Source of the DNA: Fodinisporobacter ferrooxydans
Lineage (GTDB): Bacteria; Bacillota; Bacilli; Tumebacillales; MYW30-H2
Assembly (NCBI RefSeq): GCF_022818495.1
Contig: NZ_CP089291.1
Coordinates: forward strand, 2,497,501-2,561,500
Length of the DNA: 64,000 nt
Direction: 5' to 3'
Part shown: piece after piece, positions 36,656-45,038 of the stretch
How the letters are laid out: each line of letters begins with the position of its first letter
Numbering within the stretch: position 1 is the stretch's first letter
Position numbers and translations under genes: made by a program
Notes under the pieces: model-generated
Told to the model about the DNA's origin: nothing
Databases searched by the model: none
What the model saw: the letters and a program-made list of their open reading frames with translations, nothing else

Positions 36656-37666
36656 GTGTCCTTAACAATCAATGATATTGCCAGACTGGCAGGCGTATCA
36701 AAAGCGACCGTCTCAAGAGTCATCAATAACGGCAAAACAGTTGATCCGAAATTGCGGGATAATGTGTTGTCCGTGATTGAACAAGTAAACTACAGGCCCA
36801 GTGCGCTTGCCAGAGGACTTGTAAAGAATGAATCAAATTTAATCGGAATTATTGTACCGGAAATTGCCAATATCGTGTTTGGCGTCATGCTCGAAGGGGT
36901 CTCGAAAGTGGCCGAAATCTACGGATATGATATTATGCTGAGTTTAACGGAAAAAAGTACAAAAAAAGAGATTCATTATCTGAATCTTCATCGGGATAAA
37001 CAAGTCGATGGAATTATATTATCCAGCCGGTCGCTAAAAAAGGAACATATTGAAATTATTGAACGTTTCGAAATTCCATGTGTTCTGATTGGGCAAAAAT
37101 CATCAGTACCGGGTATTCCATCTGTACACTTGGATAACTTCAGTGCTTCCTATGAAGCGGTAAAAACTTTGATCCGTTTTGGACATCGTAAAATTGCCAT
37201 GATTCGTGCCCCGCTCGATGATGGAGAATCGGGAGATGAGCGGTTTCGCGGATATGCAACCGCACTTGCAGATGAAGGCATTCAGTTCGAGGATGATTGG
37301 ATTTCGGTAAGCGATTTCTCGGCGGCGGAAGGATATGTGGCGATGAAACAAATAATTGAATCCGGATTCCAACCGACCGCTTTATTTGCGGCATCCGACA
37401 AAATTGCGTTAGGAGCGATGAATTATTTGCAGGATCAAGGATATATGATTCCGCGGGATATATCTATCTTTGGGTTTGACGATATGGATGTGACGGAACT
37501 GGTCAGACCGAAATTGTCGACTGTTCATTATTCTTCAATCGAGATGGGAATGACAGCGTTTCGCAACTTGATAAAACTGATTAAAAAGGAAGAAATACCT
37601 GCACAACATACGAATGTTCCACATCAAATCATACTTCGAGACAGTGTCGTACGACATGTTTCTTGA
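36656..37666 (+). CDS. LacI-family transcriptional regulator (module 1)
   Basis: A 336-aa repressor with N-terminal helix-turn-helix LTINDIARLAGVSKATVSRVINNG, hinge RPSALARGLV, and a sugar-binding core ending in the usual FGFDDMDVTELVRPKLSTV. GTG 36656 is the start (AGGAGG 8 bp before); the in-frame GTG at 36647 is in the ribosome site. Two identical operators lie upstream. It probably controls itself and the isomerase/oxidoreductase genes that follow. Confidence 0.92.
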   Translation: MSLTINDIARLAGVSKATVSRVINNGKTVDPKLRDNVLSVIEQVNYRPSALARGLVKNESNLIGIIVPEIANIVFGVMLEGVSKVAEIYGYDIMLSLTEKSTKKEIHYLNLHRDKQVDGIILSSRSLKKEHIEIIERFEIPCVLIGQKSSVPGIPSVHLDNFSASYEAVKTLIRFGHRKIAMIRAPLDDGESGDERFRGYATALADEGIQFEDDWISVSDFSAAEGYVAMKQIIESGFQPTALFAASDKIALGAMNYLQDQGYMIPRDISIFGFDDMDVTELVRPKLSTVHYSSIEMGMTAFRNLIKLIKKEEIPAQHTNVPHQIILRDSVVRHVS

Positions 37667-37795
37667 GCTCATTGGATGTGGAATTCATTTTTAATTTCCG
37701 TTTGATCCATTATTCAATGCGACAAAAAAACATTAGGAATGGATCTATGTAATTTATGGAGGAAAGATGGTGCAACCAGAATATTTCATTTAAAC

Positions 37796-38113
37796 ATGAA
37801 GGAAATCGATGCTGTTCTCATTACGGTTCCAAATTTTCTTCATGCGCAAGTATCCGGTTAGACAATGGCGCTACATTGACCGTGGATGTCAGTTGGGCAG
37901 CCAATATTGAAAAGGATACAGTATTTGTGAATCTGATGGGAACAAAGGGAGGTGTTTCTTTAAATAATGAAAAGGGGATCTCGATCTTCTCCGATCTCTT
38001 CTCCTGTGCAGGGCATGCATATCAATAAGATCTTGGATGCGATCTATGAATCGAGTCGAACGGGTCGTGAAGTTTTCATTTCCAACCCGGAATTGTTGCT
38101 GGAATCGAAATAA
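37796..38113 (+). pseudogene. Decayed Gfo/Idh/MocA oxidoreductase remnant
   Basis: Three pieces of one protein family lie in shifted frames. First, MKEIDAVLITVPNFLHAQ (37796-37861) is the part before the EKP motif. Then RLDNGATLTVDVSWAAN (from about 37856 to 38028) is the C-terminal beta-sheet part. Last, KILDAIYESSRTGREVFIS (38015-38113) is the C-terminus. The intact paralogues have the same blocks (for example NGATIVLESSWALN and EILEAIYQSAQTGETVYF). The region between the first two pieces, about 150 aa including EKP, is deleted. Confidence 0.8.
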
Positions 38114-38132
38114 CAGAAGGAGTGCAGAATGT

Positions 38133-39101
38133 ATGAAACTTGGAATATTTACAGTATTATTTGGCGACAAAACTTTAGGTCAAGCCCTTGATTATATCAA
38201 ATCCCAGGGTTTGGATGCCGTAGAAATTGGCGTAGGCGGATATCCAGGCAAGAAACATGCGGATGCGGCAGCATTGTTGGAAGATGAGCAAAAATTGCAA
38301 GATTTCAAGCGGGAAATCGAAACGAGGGGACTTGAAATCAGCGCTCTTTCCTGTCACGGGAATCCGCTGCATCCGAAACGGGAAGTAGCAGAGCAGTTCC
38401 ATAAGGATTTTGTCGACGCGGTTCGATTAGCTGAAAAATTAGGCGTGGAGACTGTGATCGGTTTTTCCGGATGCCCAGGTGAGTCGGACTTCTCCCAGAA
38501 TCCCGTTTGGGTGACATGCGCTTGGCCTACGGAACACGCTGAGGTGCTGGAATGGCAGTGGAAAGAGAAAGTGGTTCCTTATTGGACCGAAATGTCTGCT
38601 TTTGTACGCAAGCATGGTGTGCGTGTAGCGATTGAACCACACCCGGGATTTGTGGTCTACAACACGGAGACTGCCTTGCGCCTTCGCCGTGAAGCAGGAG
38701 ATAACATTGGCGTAAATTTCGACCCGAGCCATTTGTATTGGCAGCAAATGGACCCGAATGAATGTTTGAAAGAATTGGCCAAAGCAGGAGCATTGTATCA
38801 TTTTCATGCCAAAGATACGGCATTTGATGAACGCAATATGGCTTTGAATGGCGTTCTTGATACCAAGCCATATCAGGATGAGCTGAATCGATCCTGGATT
38901 TTCCGTACAGTTGGATATGGGCACGGTGAGGAATCGTGGAAAAAAATGATCAGCACACTGCAAATGGTCGGATATGAAGGAACAATCTCCATTGAGCACG
39001 AGGATAGCCTGATGTCAACGGAAGAAGGTTTTGAAAAAGCAGTGTCTCATCTAAAGAGTCTGTTAATTCGGAATCGGATGAAAGAGATTTGGTGGGCATA
39101 A
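38133..39101 (+). CDS. Sugar phosphate isomerase/epimerase (AP-endonuclease 2 TIM barrel)
   Basis: A 322-aa TIM-barrel protein of the IolE/xylose-isomerase-like family. Metal-ligand motifs are visible: ALSCHGNPLHP, VAIEPHPGFVVYN, GVNFDPSHLYW, FHAKDT and the C-terminal SIEHEDSLMSTEEGF. I start at ATG 38133 (AGAAGGAG upstream), not at the long upstream extension, which belongs to the pseudogene. It is followed by a Gfo/Idh dehydrogenase, a common pair for inositol, ketosugar or glycoside degradation by a 3-keto intermediate. A truncated copy of its 3' end lies at 57098-57277. Confidence 0.9.
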   Translation: MKLGIFTVLFGDKTLGQALDYIKSQGLDAVEIGVGGYPGKKHADAAALLEDEQKLQDFKREIETRGLEISALSCHGNPLHPKREVAEQFHKDFVDAVRLAEKLGVETVIGFSGCPGESDFSQNPVWVTCAWPTEHAEVLEWQWKEKVVPYWTEMSAFVRKHGVRVAIEPHPGFVVYNTETALRLRREAGDNIGVNFDPSHLYWQQMDPNECLKELAKAGALYHFHAKDTAFDERNMALNGVLDTKPYQDELNRSWIFRTVGYGHGEESWKKMISTLQMVGYEGTISIEHEDSLMSTEEGFEKAVSHLKSLLIRNRMKEIWWA

Positions 39102-39175
39102 GTTCACAAGCAAAGGAAAATAAGAAAATCGATATAAGGTAAGAATGTTTGTTCAAAACGGAGGAGGAATTGTAC

Positions 39176-40255
39176 ATGTCAAAAAAATTAAGAATTGGAA
39201 TCATTGGCTGTGGCGGAATTGCGAATGGAAAGCATATGCCGAGCTTAGCGAAACTTGCGCAAGTAGAAATGGCCGCATTCTGCGATATTGAGGAAGAGCG
39301 CGCACATCAGGCGGCCGTAAAATTTGGTTCGGAGGATGCCAAAGTTTATACGGATTATCGAGAGCTCTTGAAAGATGCAACAATCGATGTGGTTCATGTC
39401 TGTACACCCAATGATTCTCATGCGGATATAACGGTAGCCGCTTTGCAAGCAGATAAACATGTGATGTGCGAGAAACCGATGGCAAAAACGGCTGCAGACG
39501 CCAGACGAATGGTTGAAGCTGCCAAGAACACAAACAAAAAACTAACGATTGGCTATCAAAATCGCTTTCGTACTGACAGCCAGTATTTGCATCAGCTATG
39601 TGAGCGTGGAGATCTTGGGGACGTCTATTTTGCCAAGGCGCATGCGATTCGCCGGCGTGCTGTCCCCACATGGGGTGTATTTCTCGATAAAGAAAAGCAA
39701 GGCGGGGGCCCTTTAATTGATATTGGAACACATGCTTTGGATTTGACTCTCTGGATGATGAATAACTACAAGCCCAAAGCCGTATTAGGAAGCACATTTC
39801 ATAAATTAGGTCAAAAGAAGGACGCCGCAAACGCATGGGGTCCTTGGGATCCGGAAACATTTAAGGTTGAAGATTCGGCATTTGGCTTTATTACCATGCA
39901 AAATGGCGCGACCATTGTCCTTGAATCCAGCTGGGCACTAAATTCACTGCAGACGGGGGAAGCCAAATGTACACTCTGTGGTACGGAAGGTGGAGCGGAT
40001 ATGCTGGACGGCCTTCGTATCAACGGCGAGAATTTCGGTAAATTGTATACGAATCGCATCGATCTGGATGCAAAAGGCGTTGATTTTTATAACGGGGAAA
40101 CAGAAAGTGCGGCAGATCTGGAAGCAAGACTATGGATTGAATCTATCTTAAACAATTCGGATCCCGTTGTGAAACCGGAGGAAGCCCTGGTGGTCACGGA
40201 AATCCTGGAAGCGATCTATCAGTCGGCGCAAACAGGAGAAACCGTTTATTTTTAA
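39176..40255 (+). CDS. Gfo/Idh/MocA family oxidoreductase (paralogue 1)
   Basis: A 359-aa NAD(P)-dependent oxidoreductase: Rossmann motif GIIGCGGIANGKHMPSL, catalytic lysine in HVMCEKPMAKT near residue 97, then GGGPLIDIGTHALDLTLW with the conserved Asp/His. ATG 39176 has GGAGGAGG upstream; ATG 39149 is less likely. It is very close to the 55996 gene along its whole length (same length, long identical runs such as RRRAVPTWGVFLD), so the two arose by recent duplication or have been kept similar. Likely acts with the preceding isomerase on the same sugar. Confidence 0.92.
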   Translation: MSKKLRIGIIGCGGIANGKHMPSLAKLAQVEMAAFCDIEEERAHQAAVKFGSEDAKVYTDYRELLKDATIDVVHVCTPNDSHADITVAALQADKHVMCEKPMAKTAADARRMVEAAKNTNKKLTIGYQNRFRTDSQYLHQLCERGDLGDVYFAKAHAIRRRAVPTWGVFLDKEKQGGGPLIDIGTHALDLTLWMMNNYKPKAVLGSTFHKLGQKKDAANAWGPWDPETFKVEDSAFGFITMQNGATIVLESSWALNSLQTGEAKCTLCGTEGGADMLDGLRINGENFGKLYTNRIDLDAKGVDFYNGETESAADLEARLWIESILNNSDPVVKPEEALVVTEILEAIYQSAQTGETVYF

Positions 40256-40305
40256 GATGTTACATACGATGATGCAAACAGTCTAGTAAGGGAAGGGCGA
40301 TTGAA

Positions 40306-40473
40306 AAACAGGCTGTCCCAAAAGTCAACTTTGGATTTTTCAACCCCCACTTTTTTCATAATATAAAATAAAGAACGAGCCTCCAACTCCATTTTCATTG
40401 TGGTTTTGGAGGTTTTTTCGTTCTGGTTTTGGGACTGGTTCATTCGGTGTCATCCTTTTAGGACAGCCTGTTT
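40306..40473. repeat. 168-bp inverted-repeat element, second MITE-like type
   Basis: AAACAGGCTGTCCCAAAA at the left end and TTTTAGGACAGCCTGTTT at the right end are inverted repeats with one mismatch. An internal hairpin CCTCCAA / TTGGAGG followed by TTTTTT (about 40388-40428) resembles a terminator and could end the upstream operon. It carries no transposase. Only one copy is in the window and no clear target duplication is seen. Confidence 0.65.
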
Positions 40474-40526
40474 CCGTGACAATATGATTCATAACAGACT
40501 TCAGAAATTTTTTAATTCCTATGAAA

Positions 40527-40556
40527 TTTCCTTTTAATTTTCCTTAAAAATTTCCT
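40527..40556. repeat. Three TTTCCT units at 12-bp period
   Basis: TTTCCT starts at 40527, 40539 and 40551. Two more copies (40813, 40826) and one reversed (40795) lie nearer the regulator gene. They may be binding half-sites, or a feature of AT-rich sequence. Confidence 0.35.
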
Positions 40557-40735
40557 TATAGAAACAATAAAATTCCCCCAATAGTAAACATTTGTTTTAT
40601 TGTCTTGGATAAAAGCCAAGCGCAGCTAGTTTTCTCTTCAATCCTGTGCACCTATGCAAACAACTTGCATTCTCAGCTTCAGCAATAAGGGATGCAGATT
40701 TTTTTGAGAGTTTTTAAAATATCAAAAATTACTTG

Positions 40736-40764
40736 TTGAAATAGTGTAAGCGTTTTATTATTAT
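40736..40764 (+). promoter_or_regulatory. Promoter with embedded cre (CcpA) site, module 2
   Basis: TTGAAA, 17-bp spacer, TATTAT forms a vegetative promoter. Inside the spacer TGTAAGCGTTTTAT (40745-40758) matches the cre consensus in 13 of 14 positions, so catabolite repression by CcpA is expected. Confidence 0.7.
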
Positions 40765-40864
40765 AGATATAAGAAATTTTACTTCAAATATATAAGGAAA
40801 ATAACATATTAGTTTCCTGATAAAATTTCCTAAATAACAATGACGGAGTATTGGTGAATATCAG

Positions 40865-41881
40865 ATGACAACAATAAAAGAAATCGCTGAAAAAGCAAAT
40901 GTTTCCATGTCTACTGTATCAAAAGTTTTAAATAATCGTACCAATTCCATTTCAGAGGAAACACGAAATCGAATTTTTGAAATTGCCGAGCAATTTCAAT
41001 ACAAATCCAATCGCAAACAAACGAATAAACAGTTGAATAAAGAAATAGGCATCTTAACTTGGTGTTCCCAACAAGATGAGTCAAACGATCCCTATTTTTT
41101 ATCGATTCGGCAAGGAATTGAAAAACAATGCAACGATTTGGGAATCCGTCTTTCAAAAATGATACGAATGAGCGACTCAATGCCGAATTACAAGGAGAAT
41201 CAACTCGATGGGCTCATTGTCATCGGAAAGATTGACCTTGATGATTTGAAAAAAACATTCGATCGTGAGGATCGCATCGTATTTGTGAATCAAAGCCCGG
41301 CTTCTCTGACATTTGATTCTGTTGTAGCAGATTTTGAGACAGCGACACAACAAGTTTTGGATCATTTTTTGCGCCTGGGCCATACGCGAATTGGCTATAT
41401 TGGCGGAGAAGAATACTTGCAAAAATACGAGGAAAAAAGAGGCGAGAAAGCAGCGGAAATTCGTAAAGAAACATTTGAAAACATCTTGAAGAATAAAGGC
41501 TATTACAATCCCAAGGACGTGTATATTGGGGAATGGACTACGGCGAGCGGCTACGAATTAATGAAGCAAGCTTTGAGAGATTCGGAATTTCTACGTGCGT
41601 TTTTCGTTGCCAGTGATAATTTGGCGATTGGTGCTATACGAGCGTTGCATGAATCTGGATTCAAAGTTCCGGATGATGTTGCGATTGTCAGTTGCGATGA
41701 CATTGAAATCGCCGCATATGTAAACCCTCCTTTATCAACTGTGCGAGTACACACAGAACAAATGGGAAAATCGGCGGTAAATGTTTTGAACGAAAGAATG
41801 AACGGCAGGGATATACCCGTTAAAGTGGTGATACCGACTGAATTGATCATACGAGAGAGTTGTGGAAGCAAGTTGACATGA
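40865..41881 (+). CDS. LacI-family regulator of alpha-galactoside module
   Basis: A 338-aa repressor with helix-turn-helix TTIKEIAEKANVSMSTVSKVLNN and a ligand-binding core (ASDNLAIGAIRALHESGFKVPDDVAIVSCDDIE). It precedes an ABC importer and a GH36 alpha-galactosidase, so melibiose, raffinose or another alpha-galactoside is the likely inducer. The 5' region is 600 bp long and holds an inverted-repeat element, a cre-bearing promoter and TTTCCT repeats. Confidence 0.91.
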   Translation: MTTIKEIAEKANVSMSTVSKVLNNRTNSISEETRNRIFEIAEQFQYKSNRKQTNKQLNKEIGILTWCSQQDESNDPYFLSIRQGIEKQCNDLGIRLSKMIRMSDSMPNYKENQLDGLIVIGKIDLDDLKKTFDREDRIVFVNQSPASLTFDSVVADFETATQQVLDHFLRLGHTRIGYIGGEEYLQKYEEKRGEKAAEIRKETFENILKNKGYYNPKDVYIGEWTTASGYELMKQALRDSEFLRAFFVASDNLAIGAIRALHESGFKVPDDVAIVSCDDIEIAAYVNPPLSTVRVHTEQMGKSAVNVLNERMNGRDIPVKVVIPTELIIRESCGSKLT

Positions 41882-42008
41882 GACATCTGAAAGGGGGTGA
41901 TGTTAAAGGAAGCGGTCTCAAACAGGACGCAGCCCTTTTACATAACTTGTAATCCGTGAGAATCGTTGACTGGTTTAAAATTGAAATTTTAAAAAGGTGG
42001 GGAACGAC

Positions 42009-43250
42009 ATGAATAAAAAAATGACAATCACTTTGTCAGGTGCATTTGCATTATCTCTGCTCATCACTGGGTGTGGCTCTACTAGTGGATCGTCAAGCAG
42101 TTCTTCGAACGGACAGGTAACACTTGAATTTTTTCAATACAAGCCCGAAGCCGGTGGAACTTTCAACAAGCTTATCAAAAAATTCGAACAAGAGAATCCC
42201 AATATCAAAGTAACTCAGACAAATCCTCCTGATGCGGAAACGGTAATAAAAACGCGCATCGCAAAGAATAATTTGCCGGATGTGATCGGAATTGGGGGAG
42301 ACAGCACTTATGCGGAAATGGCGAAAGACGGACTTTTAGCAGATTTTACAAAAAGTTCGGAATTGAAAAATATCGAACCTGCATATTTGAAACTACTTCA
42401 CCACGTGACCGGTTCCCAAACAGACAATGCCATTCCGTATGCAGCAAACGCAGACGGCGTCATTTATAACAAGCAAATTTTTAAACAATTGGGCATCACG
42501 CCTCCGACGACTTGGGATCAATTTATAGCAGATGCGCAAAAAATTAAAGCAGCGGGCAAAACGCCATTCTATTTTACATTCAAAGATTCCTGGACAACCC
42601 TGCCGGCATTCAATGGTTTGGCTGCCAATCTTCCGGGAGATTCCTTCTTTACTGATTTAAAAGCGGGAAAAACAACGTTCCAAAAAAGTTATAAAGATAC
42701 CGCAGATAAATTTTTGCAATTGCTGCAATATGGACAAGCCGATGAATTTGGCCATGGCTACAACGATGGCAATGTTGCGTTTGCAAATGGGAAGTCGGCC
42801 ATGTATTTACAGGGGATTTGGGCGATTCCTGAAATCAAAAAAGCAAATCCCAATATTCAATTAGGCGTATTCCCGTTGCCGGCAAGCAATGATCCGTCCA
42901 AAAACCGCCTGGTTTCCGGCGTGGACTTGCTCTTGACGATGCCAAAGAATGAAAAACATCCGGCAGAAGCGAAAAAATTCATCGATTTCTTGTTGAAACA
43001 AGATTCGGTCAAAACATACATCGCGGAACAAAACGCGTTTTCCATCGAAAAGGGAATCAATCAAGACAATCCGGATGTAGCAGAATTAAATCCTGTGTTT
43101 GCGAAAGGAATGGTGGTTGATTTTGCCGACCATAACATTCCGTCTGCCATGCATTTGGATCAATTGGTTCAGCAATTTGCACAAAAGAAAGATGTAAATG
43201 CATTCCTGAAGTCATTGGATACCGAGTGGAACAAAGCGCAAAGTCACTAA
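42009..43250 (+). CDS. ABC sugar-binding lipoprotein (alpha-galactoside module)
   Basis: A 413-aa extracellular solute-binding protein of family 1 with signal peptide and lipobox LLITGCGS. TLEFFQYKPEAGGTFNKLIKKFEQENPNIKV at the start of the mature domain is the family opening. I start at ATG 42009 (AGGTGGGG upstream). It belongs with the MsmE/RafE group by context: two permeases and an alpha-galactosidase follow. No ATPase gene is in the cluster. Confidence 0.92.
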   Translation: MNKKMTITLSGAFALSLLITGCGSTSGSSSSSSNGQVTLEFFQYKPEAGGTFNKLIKKFEQENPNIKVTQTNPPDAETVIKTRIAKNNLPDVIGIGGDSTYAEMAKDGLLADFTKSSELKNIEPAYLKLLHHVTGSQTDNAIPYAANADGVIYNKQIFKQLGITPPTTWDQFIADAQKIKAAGKTPFYFTFKDSWTTLPAFNGLAANLPGDSFFTDLKAGKTTFQKSYKDTADKFLQLLQYGQADEFGHGYNDGNVAFANGKSAMYLQGIWAIPEIKKANPNIQLGVFPLPASNDPSKNRLVSGVDLLLTMPKNEKHPAEAKKFIDFLLKQDSVKTYIAEQNAFSIEKGINQDNPDVAELNPVFAKGMVVDFADHNIPSAMHLDQLVQQFAQKKDVNAFLKSLDTEWNKAQSH

Positions 43251-43277
43251 TTCTAGGTATTGACGCTGTACAGATTT

Positions 43278-43302
43278 GAAACGGGGGACATTCTCCCGTT
43301 TC
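43278..43302 (+). promoter_or_regulatory. Hairpin between binding-protein and permease genes, module 2
   Basis: GAAACGGG and CCCGTTTC pair around a 9-nt loop. There is no T-tract, so it is more likely an mRNA-stability or partial-attenuation hairpin than a full terminator. Confidence 0.6.
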
Positions 43303-43331
43303 CTATTACCTTCCAAGAGGTGTATACATGC

Positions 43332-44198
43332 ATGAAATCGAAGAATCTCGCTTTTTACATCATGACAATTCCGGCATTTGCCCTATTTTTTACGTTTCAT
43401 ACGTTTCCGGCGTTAGAAGGAATTTTTTATAGTTTCACAAACTGGGATGGCATTGCGCCTTCGTTTAAATTGGTGGGATTCAAGAACTACTTCAATTTAT
43501 TCCATGACCAAGATGTATTAAACGCCTATCTGTTTACGTTTAAATTTGCTATTGTAACTACCCTAATTGTCAATGCATTAAGTTTGCTCATTGCCATGGG
43601 ATTAAATGCAAAAATCAAATGTAAAAACTTCTTTCGAGGCGTTTATTTTCTTCCCAATGTATTGGGTTCGTTGATTGTGGGCTATATTTTCAACTACATT
43701 TTTTCCAATATTCTTCCGCAAATGTTTGGGAAATTGGGAATTCAGGCGCTTTCGACCAACATATTGGGAAATGAGCATTATGCCTGGATCGGAATCGTAA
43801 TTGTGACTGTTTGGCAATCGGTTGCATTAAATACGATTTTGTATTTGTCCGGATTGCAAACAATACCTGCTGATTTATATGAAGCATCGAACTTGGATGG
43901 GGCGGGAAAATGGAAAGAGTTTTGGTATATCACATTTCCGATGATCGCTCCGTTTTTCACCATTAACATGGTTTTGGCTATGAAGAACTTTCTGATGGTA
44001 TTCGACCAAGTAATCTCCATGACAAACGGGGGGCCGGGAAAAGCTACAACTTCCATTTCTTTGTTGATTTATCAAAATGGTTTCTCTGGAAATGAGTTTG
44101 CATATCAATCAGCAAATGCAGTCATTTATCTGATTGTGATTATGATTATTTCATTCACGCAGATTAAATTCTTACAAAAACGGGAGATTGATATGTGA
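43332..44198 (+). CDS. ABC sugar transporter permease, MsmF-like
   Basis: A 288-aa MalF-type inner-membrane permease with six helices. The EAA loop that docks the ATPase is LYEASNLDGAGKWKEFWYITFPMIAPF. The start is ATG 43332 with AAGAGGTG 9 bp upstream. The stop overlaps the next permease's start (TGATG). Confidence 0.92.
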   Translation: MKSKNLAFYIMTIPAFALFFTFHTFPALEGIFYSFTNWDGIAPSFKLVGFKNYFNLFHDQDVLNAYLFTFKFAIVTTLIVNALSLLIAMGLNAKIKCKNFFRGVYFLPNVLGSLIVGYIFNYIFSNILPQMFGKLGIQALSTNILGNEHYAWIGIVIVTVWQSVALNTILYLSGLQTIPADLYEASNLDGAGKWKEFWYITFPMIAPFFTINMVLAMKNFLMVFDQVISMTNGGPGKATTSISLLIYQNGFSGNEFAYQSANAVIYLIVIMIISFTQIKFLQKREIDM

Positions 44199-45019
44199 TG
44201 ACAACACGAAAAATAAATTGGGGTATCACACTACTGATTGCACTTGGTTCCTTATTTATTTTCTTTCCTTTGTATATTGCAATAGCAATTGCCATGAAAA
44301 ATCCGCAGGAAATGGCGAAATCGGTGCTTGCGTTTCCGACCCATTTCCATTGGAGCAACTTTACGCATGCCATACAAATGACTCATTTTTTTCAAGCGGC
44401 CCAAAATAGTCTATATATAACAGCGCTATCCGTTATTTTTACCATTCTGACAAATTCATTGGTTGGATATGCTGTTGCCCGAAATTTGCATCGCAAACTC
44501 TTTAAAGGCCTGTATTATTACTTCGTGAGTGCATTATTTGTTCCGTTTCCGATCATCATGTTGCCAATTGTGAAAGAAACGTCCGCTTTCGGGCTTGACA
44601 ACCCAAACGGCTTGATTTTCTTATACATCGTTTATGGTTTATCGTTTAACGTGTTTTTGTATGTAGGATATATCCGTTCGATTCCAAAGGAATTGGAAGA
44701 AGCGGCAATTGTCGACGGCTGCAGTACATGGGGGGTGTTTTGGAGAGTTATCTTCCCTTTATTGGCTCCTATTAATGCTACAGTTGCCATTCTTACGGCG
44801 TTATGGGCATGGAACGACTTCCTGCTGCCGCTAATTGTATTGGACAAACCGGAATCTGCAACGCTGCCATTGGTTCAATATGTGTTCCAGTCACAATTCA
44901 GCATCAATTACAATTATGCTTTTGCTTCCTATTTACTGGCGTTGGCTCCCATGGTCATCGTGTATATATTTGCACAAAAATGGATCATCAATGGGGTTAC
45001 AAAAGGAGCAATTAAATAA
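44198..45019 (+). CDS. ABC sugar transporter permease, MsmG-like
   Basis: A 273-aa MalG-type permease: six helices, EAA loop LEEAAIVDGCSTWGVFWRVIFPLLAP. The ATG overlaps the preceding TGA. It forms the channel with the MsmF-like subunit; the shared MsmX/MsmK-type ATPase must come from elsewhere in the genome. Confidence 0.92.
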   Translation: MTTRKINWGITLLIALGSLFIFFPLYIAIAIAMKNPQEMAKSVLAFPTHFHWSNFTHAIQMTHFFQAAQNSLYITALSVIFTILTNSLVGYAVARNLHRKLFKGLYYYFVSALFVPFPIIMLPIVKETSAFGLDNPNGLIFLYIVYGLSFNVFLYVGYIRSIPKELEEAAIVDGCSTWGVFWRVIFPLLAPINATVAILTALWAWNDFLLPLIVLDKPESATLPLVQYVFQSQFSINYNYAFASYLLALAPMVIVYIFAQKWIINGVTKGAIK

Positions 45020-45038
45020 ACTTTGGGAAGGTGCTAAA

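Noticed and set aside
40252-40443. 63-aa minus-strand ORF after the Gfo gene
   Set aside because: It lies largely within the inverted-repeat element and resembles no protein; probably chance.
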